DNA of 34,075 nt from NCBI GenBank assembly GCA_003231975.1, contig QIKW01000203.1, forward strand, positions 1-34,075, in the 5' to 3' direction. The notes under the pieces are model-generated. The model searched no databases, was not told the origin of the DNA, and worked only from the letters and a program-made list of their open reading frames with translations. Positions 27,935 to 34,075 of this stretch are shown here, in pieces. Source of the stretch: Acidimicrobiia bacterium. GTDB lineage: Bacteria > Actinomycetota > Acidimicrobiia > Acidimicrobiales > SZUA-35. The position numbers and the translations under genes were made by a program. Each line of letters opens with the position of its first letter. Position 1 is the stretch's first letter.

Positions 27935-28300
27935 ATGCCAAGAGGAGCCAAGCTAGTCACCATCTACTGGCGAGACATCCCCGCCCAGGTCAACGCCAGA
28001 ACCTCCGGTCAGAAATATCAAGTACTGCTGAAGCCAAGGTTTCAACGGGCAATCGATCGGGCCGCAATGGTTGCCGGGTTCACAACTGCGTCAGAGTATG
28101 TGAACGAGTGGCGCCAGGTCTCTGTTCCCCCGGTCGGGCCGATGGAAGACGCAGCCCAAGTGGAAGCAGACCGTCTCGAGGCCTGCTTCCCACTCGATCG
28201 GCTCAATCAACTGGTAGAGGCAGGCGGCTTTGACCCGTCGGCCGAACACGACCAGCCAAATCCAGAAAACCAGGGCGCAGCCCAAGAGGAAATTGAATGA
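27935..28300 (+). CDS. Small 'Virulence_fact' (PF13769-like) protein of unknown function
   Basis: MPRGAKLVTIYWRDIPAQVNARTSGQKYQVLLKPRFQRAIDRAAMVAGFTTASEYVNEWRQ; this family is commonly found beside mttB/DUF1638 genes (recalled, not searched). Confidence 0.78.
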   Translation: MPRGAKLVTIYWRDIPAQVNARTSGQKYQVLLKPRFQRAIDRAAMVAGFTTASEYVNEWRQVSVPPVGPMEDAAQVEADRLEACFPLDRLNQLVEAGGFDPSAEHDQPNPENQGAAQEEIE

Positions 28301-29199
28301 CAGAGACCGTGCTCAGCTCGGCGGACAAAGAAGTTGTGATCGGCTTCGATCGCCCCTTCGTGATGATCGGCGAACGCATCAACCCAACTGGCCGAAGGCT
28401 GTTGGCTGAGGAAATGAAGAACGATGATTTCAGCCGCGTCCAGGCAGACGCCATCGCCCAAACCAATGCTGGCGCCCACATGCTTGATGTCAACGCAGGC
28501 ATCCCTCTGGCCGACGAACCTGCGCTTCTGGCCAAGGCCGTTCAGCTGGTGCAGGCAGTTACCGATGTGCCCCTTTCGATCGATTCGTCAATCGTTGAGG
28601 CACTTGAGGCAGGTCTGGCTGTCTATGAGGGAAAGGCCATGGTCAACTCGGTAACCGGCGAAGACGAGGTGATGGAGAGAGTGCTGCCGCTCGTCGCCAG
28701 ATACGGGGCCGCGGTTGTTGCCATTTCCAACGACGAAACTGGAATCTCAGAGGACCCAGACGTTCGCTTCGAGGTGGCCAAGCGAATCGTGAACCGTGCA
28801 GCCGATCACGGGATCCCGGCTGCCGACGTTCTAGTTGACCCGTTGGTGATGCCAATCGGGGCGATGGGAACCGCAGGCCAACAAGTGTTTCAACTGGTGC
28901 GTCGGCTCCGAGACGAACTTGGGGTCAACACCACCTGCGGTGCCTCCAACGTCAGCTTTGGCCTACCAAACCGAACAAACATCACCGGCACGTTCCTTAG
29001 CATGGCGATTGGGGCGGGGATGACCTCGGCCATCATGAACCCCCTTCACGAAGAGGTGGTGCGAAGCGTGATGGCCGCCGATGTGCTTGCTGGCAACGAT
29101 CCGAATTGCGCAGCTTGGATCCGTGCCAACCGGGACCCAAACGCTCCCGCTGGAACTCGCGCCGGCCGCAAGGGGCGGCGTCGCCGCCCAGCGCAGTAG
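28297..29199 (+). CDS. Pterin-binding methyltransferase (methylcorrinoid:tetrahydrofolate type)
   Basis: FVMIGERINPTGRR, HMLDVNAGIP, PLSIDSSIVEALEAGL, VDPLVMPIGA, TTCGASNVSFGLPNR; basic C-terminus GTRAGRKGRRRRPAQ. Confidence 0.93.
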   Translation: MTETVLSSADKEVVIGFDRPFVMIGERINPTGRRLLAEEMKNDDFSRVQADAIAQTNAGAHMLDVNAGIPLADEPALLAKAVQLVQAVTDVPLSIDSSIVEALEAGLAVYEGKAMVNSVTGEDEVMERVLPLVARYGAAVVAISNDETGISEDPDVRFEVAKRIVNRAADHGIPAADVLVDPLVMPIGAMGTAGQQVFQLVRRLRDELGVNTTCGASNVSFGLPNRTNITGTFLSMAIGAGMTSAIMNPLHEEVVRSVMAADVLAGNDPNCAAWIRANRDPNAPAGTRAGRKGRRRRPAQ

Positions 29200-29214
29200 G
29201 TCAAAGCGAAACTA

Positions 29215-31290
29215 GTGCCAAGAATCGTCTTCACTCCATCGGGCCTGCAAGCCGAAGTCGAAGGCGGCACCTCCGTGCTTGACGCCGCCCGTTCCATCGG
29301 AGTTGACATCGACTCGGTTTGTGGCGGGCGAGGGATCTGTGGCAGGTGCCAGGTAACACCAACGATCGGGACGTTCCCAAAGTGGGGGCTCACCGTGATG
29401 GCGGAATCACTCTCCCCTATTGGCCAGGTTGAGCTGGAATACACCGGCGCGCGAGCAATTGGGCCGAACAGCCGCCTCGGGTGTTCGGTGGCCATTCTCG
29501 GCGACGTGGTGGTTGACGTTCCGCCTGAATCCCAGATTCACAAACAGGTGGTTCGCAAGGCAATCAATCTCGGCAAACTCCAGCTCGACCCAATCGTTAC
29601 CCTTCATTACCTTGAGCCACAGCCTGCCTTACTTGGCGGCGACGAAACCGCCGCTGAGTTGATTGCCGATGCCCTTTCTATGCAGTTGGCGGCGGCAAAT
29701 GTAGAGGTGGCACCCCACGTTCTTCCGATGCTTTACGGAGCGCTGAGCGCCGACACGCCGGGCCTCACCGTTGCGGTTCGGACGGAGGGGGTGGGTGCCA
29801 CCGGTGGCCCGACACTCACAATTTCCGCCATCTGGCCCGGGTTCGTCGACAGCGCACTTGGAATAGCGATTGATATTGGCTCAACCACAGTTGCGGGCCA
29901 CCTGTGCAACCTCGCAACAGGCGAAGTTCTTAGCACTAGCGGCCGCATGAATCCGCAGATCCGATTCGGCGAAGATCTGATGAGCCGGGTCAGCTACGTC
30001 ATGATGAACCCCGGCGGCCAAGCCCAGCTGACGTCGTCGATTAGAACGGCCATTGACGAACTGATCGATGAGCTAATTGGGAATCTGGCCACCGAAGCAG
30101 CAGAGCCTGCGATCGGTTCCAGGTTGGCCGCGAACCGCTCATTGGTTCTTGAGTTGGTTCTGGTTGGCAACCCGGTCATGCATCACCTGCTGCTTGGCAT
30201 CGACCCAACTCCCCTTGGGGCGGCGCCCTTCCTTCTTGCCACAAGAGATGCCATTGAGATTCCGGCCAGGGATCTGGACCTGAATTGCCCCAATGCCTCG
30301 GTCTACATCGCGCCCTGCATTGCCGGCCATGTTGGGGCCGACACCGCCGCTGTCATCAGCGCGGAAGGCCCGCACCGATCCTCAACGGTGCAGCTGTTGG
30401 TAGATGTCGGCACTAACGCCGAGATCGTTCTTGGCAACTCTTCCCAGCTGTTCGCCGCGTCGTCTCCAACCGGGCCGGCATTCGAGGGGGCCCAGATCAG
30501 TTGTGGCGTAAGAGCCTCGGCAGGCGCTATCGAACGGGTCAGGATCGATCGCTCAACCTTGCAGCCCCGGTTCAAGATCATCGGTTCAGATCTTTGGTCT
30601 GACCAGCCAGGGTTTGGCGACGAGAGTGCCGGGCTTGGAATCATCGGAGTGTGCGGCAGCGGGATAATCGAGGTAGTCGCCGAGATGTTCCTGGCAGGAA
30701 TTCTGGATGCCGACGGCGTGATCCATGGAGCTTCGGCCAGCGCAGCTTCCACTGGCCCGGTGGTGGCAGACGGACGGACGTTTTCCTACGTGTTGGCAGC
30801 CGAGACGTCCACCACTCCTCGGTTGTGTATCACCCAGAACGACGTGCGGGCGGTGCAGTTGGCAAAGGCCGCCCTCAGAGCGGGGATCGACCTTTTGATG
30901 GGCCACGCCGAGGTTGCCGAGCTTGGCGACGTCAGGCTGGCTGGCGCATTCGGCTCTCATATAGATCCGGTGTACGCAATGGTTCTTGGCTTGTTGCCCG
31001 ACTGCCCGGTTGAAAGCGTTCGCTCTTCTGGCAATTCAGCTGGCGCCGGGGCGGTGCGGTTGCTGCTGTCGGCCCAACAGAGGACCGAGATTGAAAGCGT
31101 GGTTGGCTCAATCACAAAGATCGAAACAGCAACCGAGCCCCGCTTTCAAGAACTGTTCATAGCCGCCATGGCATTTCCGCACAAAACAGCCCCAAACCCG
31201 CACCTGGCCGCGGCCATCGATTTGCCAGAACGTTCCCTCTCGCCCAATCCGGGCGCCCGGCGAAGGCGTCGTAGGAAGGATTCGAAATGA
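29215..31290 (+). CDS. RACo-like reductive activator of corrinoid proteins (2Fe-2S ferredoxin domain plus DUF4445/ASKHA)
   Basis: DSVCGGRGICGRCQV...SRLGCSV Fe-S cysteines; AIDIGSTTVAGHL; VDVGTNAEIVLGN; VRAVQLAKAALRAGIDLLM; AFGSHIDPVYAMVLGLLPD. GTG start; basic C-terminus GARRRRRRKDSK. Confidence 0.93.
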   Translation: MPRIVFTPSGLQAEVEGGTSVLDAARSIGVDIDSVCGGRGICGRCQVTPTIGTFPKWGLTVMAESLSPIGQVELEYTGARAIGPNSRLGCSVAILGDVVVDVPPESQIHKQVVRKAINLGKLQLDPIVTLHYLEPQPALLGGDETAAELIADALSMQLAAANVEVAPHVLPMLYGALSADTPGLTVAVRTEGVGATGGPTLTISAIWPGFVDSALGIAIDIGSTTVAGHLCNLATGEVLSTSGRMNPQIRFGEDLMSRVSYVMMNPGGQAQLTSSIRTAIDELIDELIGNLATEAAEPAIGSRLAANRSLVLELVLVGNPVMHHLLLGIDPTPLGAAPFLLATRDAIEIPARDLDLNCPNASVYIAPCIAGHVGADTAAVISAEGPHRSSTVQLLVDVGTNAEIVLGNSSQLFAASSPTGPAFEGAQISCGVRASAGAIERVRIDRSTLQPRFKIIGSDLWSDQPGFGDESAGLGIIGVCGSGIIEVVAEMFLAGILDADGVIHGASASAASTGPVVADGRTFSYVLAAETSTTPRLCITQNDVRAVQLAKAALRAGIDLLMGHAEVAELGDVRLAGAFGSHIDPVYAMVLGLLPDCPVESVRSSGNSAGAGAVRLLLSAQQRTEIESVVGSITKIETATEPRFQELFIAAMAFPHKTAPNPHLAAAIDLPERSLSPNPGARRRRRRKDSK

Positions 31291-31305
31291 TCAGCAGGCC
31301 ACGCG

Positions 31306-32871
31306 ATGACTGACTCTGCAACTAGTTCCCCCGAACCGGCCAGGCGACCCCGCCGAGGGGGCGGCCGGGCGGCCCGCCAAGCAGCGCGGGCCCAATCCAG
31401 CGACCCAGGGGCGCCCTATCTAATCCGTTCTGTCACGCCAGTGGAAATTCTCGATGAGGCGGGCCTCAGCCAGATAGAGGAGAACGCAGAGACAATCATG
31501 AGCGAGATCGGTATCGCTTTCCAGGGCACCCCCGAAGCCCTTGACCTGTGGCGGGATGCAGGGGCATCAATTGAGGGCGAAGACCTGGTCAAGTTTCCTC
31601 GCGGGCTGTGTCGCCAGATTGTGCAGCGCCACGCTCCCGCTCAGTTCACCCAGCATGCCAGGAACCCGAAACGGAGCGTGAAGATCGGCGGCAACACAAT
31701 TGTGTTCGCGCCGAACTACGGCTCGCCCTTCGTGACAGATCTCGACAACGGCCGCCGCTATGCCACCATCGAAGACTTCCAGAACTTCGTGAAGCTGGTT
31801 TACATGCTGCCTCACCTTCACCACAGCGGGGGAACGCTATGTGAACCGGTTGACGTGGCCGTCAACAAGCGGCACCTAGACATGATGTATGCCCATCTTC
31901 GATACTCGGACAAGCCAATGATGGGTTCGGTTACTGCCCCGGAACGGGCCGAGGACTCAGTGGAAATGGCCAGGCTGGCATTTGGCGGCAACCTCGAAGA
32001 CCGTACGGTTCTTACCAGCCTGGTAAATGCTTCGTCTCCCCTGAGGTGGGACGCAACGATGCTTGGCGCCGCAACCGTTTACGCCAAGTCGAACCAAGCC
32101 TGCATCATGTCGCCTTTCATCCTGGCGGGGGCGATGAGCCCGGTAACGGTTGCAGGCTTGGCCGCCCAGGCCTTGGCCGAGGCGTTGACCGGGATGGCGT
32201 ACTGCCAGTTGGTTCGGCCTGGGGCACCTGTGATCTTTGGCACCTTCGCCTCGTCTATGTCAATGGCAACCGGGGCACCGACCTTTGGCACTCCCGAAGC
32301 CGGTCAGGCCATCATGGTGATGGCGTCGCTGGCCCGAAGGCTGGGTGTGCCTTTCCGGTCAGGCGGGCAGTTCACATCTTCTAAGAGCCCAGACGCTCAG
32401 GCCGCATACGAGTCTGCTTCAACCATCATTCCTACTGTTCTTTCGGGAGTGAACTTCGTGCTGCACGCCGCAGGCTGGCTTGAGGGCGGGCTCTCGCTCA
32501 GTTACGAAAAGCTGATCATGGATGCAGACCAGCTTGGGATGATGGACGTGTACGCCAAGGGAATCGACATGTCAGAAACCGGCCAGGCCATGGATGCGTT
32601 TCGCACCAACCCGGCGGGTCAGCATTTTCTTGGCAACCAGCACACGCTTCAAAACTTTGAGACGGCCTTCTATCGTTCGACCATTGCCGACAACAACAGC
32701 TACGAGCAGTGGACAGAAGACGGCTCGCTAAGCGCGGCCCAGCGGGCCAACTCGATCTGGAAAGAGATGCTTGCCAACTACGAGGCCCCGCCGATCGGCG
32801 ACGAGATAGACAGCGCGCTGCTTGACTTCGTTGCCCGGCGCAAGGCCGAAATGCCAGACGAGATTGGCTGA
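31306..32871 (+). CDS. MttB family trimethylamine/quaternary-amine methyltransferase homolog, non-pyrrolysine
   Basis: PEILDEAGL-type N-domain, FAPNYGSPFVTDLDNGRRYATIEDFQNFVKL, SVTAPERAEDSVEMARL; uninterrupted 521-codon frame without TAG; Arg-rich N-terminus RRPRRGGGRAARQAARAQ. Confidence 0.92.
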   Translation: MTDSATSSPEPARRPRRGGGRAARQAARAQSSDPGAPYLIRSVTPVEILDEAGLSQIEENAETIMSEIGIAFQGTPEALDLWRDAGASIEGEDLVKFPRGLCRQIVQRHAPAQFTQHARNPKRSVKIGGNTIVFAPNYGSPFVTDLDNGRRYATIEDFQNFVKLVYMLPHLHHSGGTLCEPVDVAVNKRHLDMMYAHLRYSDKPMMGSVTAPERAEDSVEMARLAFGGNLEDRTVLTSLVNASSPLRWDATMLGAATVYAKSNQACIMSPFILAGAMSPVTVAGLAAQALAEALTGMAYCQLVRPGAPVIFGTFASSMSMATGAPTFGTPEAGQAIMVMASLARRLGVPFRSGGQFTSSKSPDAQAAYESASTIIPTVLSGVNFVLHAAGWLEGGLSLSYEKLIMDADQLGMMDVYAKGIDMSETGQAMDAFRTNPAGQHFLGNQHTLQNFETAFYRSTIADNNSYEQWTEDGSLSAAQRANSIWKEMLANYEAPPIGDEIDSALLDFVARRKAEMPDEIG

Positions 32872-32883
32872 CCCAGGCGACTG

Positions 32884-33706
32884 TCACCGGAACACGTAGG
32901 TGGCCTCCCAGCCAGACTGGTCCATGAACACACCTATCCCAACCGAGGTGAACTTCGGGTCGATCATATTTGCATAGTGGCCAGGGCTGTTCACCCACAG
33001 ATCGTTGAACGACTCTGCCGCCTGCTCGGCTGTTAGGCGGTTGTTGCCGACCCACACGATGTTCTCAGCCCAGGGAGCGCTGCTGTGAACGAAGCCGCCC
33101 TCGGCCATGGTCTCAGACCACGTTCTGGCGAACGCTGCCATCTCCGGATCCACTACCAACCCAACTGCTCCCGCCTTTTGGCGCGCCTCGTTCAGGAGGG
33201 CCAGCGAGCGTGCCTCGGCCCGAACCACTGCCGCATCGGCCGCAGTCGTGCTGGTGGTCGTAGTTGGCGCAGCGGTAGTAGGTACAGCCTATTCTCCCGG
33301 TGGAAGATCTACTCCGAAATTGAATGGGGCCTCGTACTCGCCGCTGGCTGCCACCACCTGGCCCGAGGACTGGTCTGTGATCACCAAGCTCACGAACGCA
33401 ATTCCGTCGCCATCGTCGAATCCAATGTCTGGGTCGAAGGCCAACACCTGGATCGAGCCGTATGTAAGCGGTTGGCTGATCGCCGCATCGCCCACCGGTT
33501 TGAGGAACCCCACTAACGGAGCGGCCGCTGGGCCAATCACCGGATCGACCGGCGGGACAGCTTGATCAGTCCACGCCTGCTGGGTTGCTTGCGGAGCAGG
33601 GTCGGGCGTCTGTTGAGCCATGAAGCCAGACCGCCTCGGCAACCGCAGCACCCACCAGAGTGGCCAGAGAAACAAGTGAGGCAAACAGAAATCGGTGTGC
33701 AGTCAT
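32884..33706 (-). pseudogene. Secreted CAP/SCP-domain protein, apparently disrupted by a frameshift (~33630-33660) and an in-frame TAG (33289-33291)
   Basis: CAP domain 32884..33228 (LLNEARQKAGAVGLVVDP...AENIVWVG...SPGHYANMIDPKFTSVGIGVF). The same frame continues upstream AVPTTAAPTTTTSTTAADAAV, then TAG, then ORF 33289..33684. A signal peptide MTAHRFLFASLVSLATLVGAAVAEAV lies in a different frame from 33706. Confidence 0.7.
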
Positions 33707-33818
33707 AGTGGCAATCTTCCAGCCCGCCGATTCCCGCCCGGACCTATCGACCTCCACCTCCTCGGCTCTGCTTGTTGATCATTGAGCACAATTCGCACTT
33801 TGAGCGGCTGTCCAGGCG

Positions 33819-34075
33819 AACTGGCATGGATTAGTGGCGAAAACGCACCTAATCCATGCCAGTTCCGATTTTGGGGCCCAGATGGGCGAAGCCGGACCTG
33901 CGAAAGCGGCCGCCGTTCCTCGGCCTGCGGCCTCGTCTCTTCGCAACTTTTTCGCTCCGCTCAAAACTCGCGCCCTGTTAGGCATGGTCGCCGTCGGCGA
34001 CCAGCTTTGAGCTGGTGACCCAGATGGCCGAAGCCGGACCTGCGAGGCAGGTCCCAATATGATCGTGTTTCGCGT
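33819..34075. repeat. Mosaic hairpin repeat, copy C (inverted relative to A/B), reaching the window edge
   Basis: 46-nt IR 33819-33864 (exact reverse complement of 18935-18980); core 33910-33971 is 62/62 identical to 18721-18782 in reverse complement; hairpin 34036-34054. Confidence 0.93.

Noticed and set aside
31306-32871. Pyrrolysine-encoding mttB
   Set aside because: The 521-codon frame is continuous with no in-frame TAG, and no pyl genes are recognisable in the window.
33289-33291. Amber readthrough or recoding (e.g. pyrrolysine) in the CAP gene
   Set aside because: A second independent lesion (frameshift after the signal peptide) makes decay or sequence error more likely; no decoding machinery seen.

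Overview
This 34 kb window reads as a high-GC bacterial chromosome segment. I infer an actinobacterium-like source from the WS/DGAT acyltransferases, class E-like sortase and DUF5317 protein; this taxonomy is not proven. In order it contains: (1) a neutral-lipid cluster on the minus strand: a truncated WS/DGAT at the left edge, a disrupted AMP-dependent acyl-CoA ligase, a second WS/DGAT with a histone-H1-like Lys/Ala tail, and a HAD-PlsC fusion; (2) gpsA; (3) an ABC exporter (two permeases plus ATPase) and a DUF418 protein; (4) a complete System I cytochrome c maturation operon ccmABCDEFGHI, including a 44-aa ccmD missing from the ORF track; (5) a sortase and a lipoprotein; (6) a ~580-bp intergenic block of mosaic short-loop hairpin repeats, repeated in inverted orientation at the right edge; (7) DUF5317, a glycosyltransferase, TetR, threonine aldolase, alpha/beta hydrolase, CBS and HisN-like genes; (8) a candidate corrinoid-dependent methyl-transfer system: IclR regulator, corrinoid protein, DUF1638, Virulence_fact-like protein, pterin-binding methyltransferase, RACo/DUF4445 and a non-pyrrolysine MttB; (9) a degraded CAP/SCP gene with a frameshift and an in-frame amber codon. 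The strongest leads are the methyl-transfer operon with its oppositely charged protein tails and tandem IclR-like operators, and the mosaic hairpin repeat family flanking ~15 kb including that operon. No database search was run; family names come from motif recognition.
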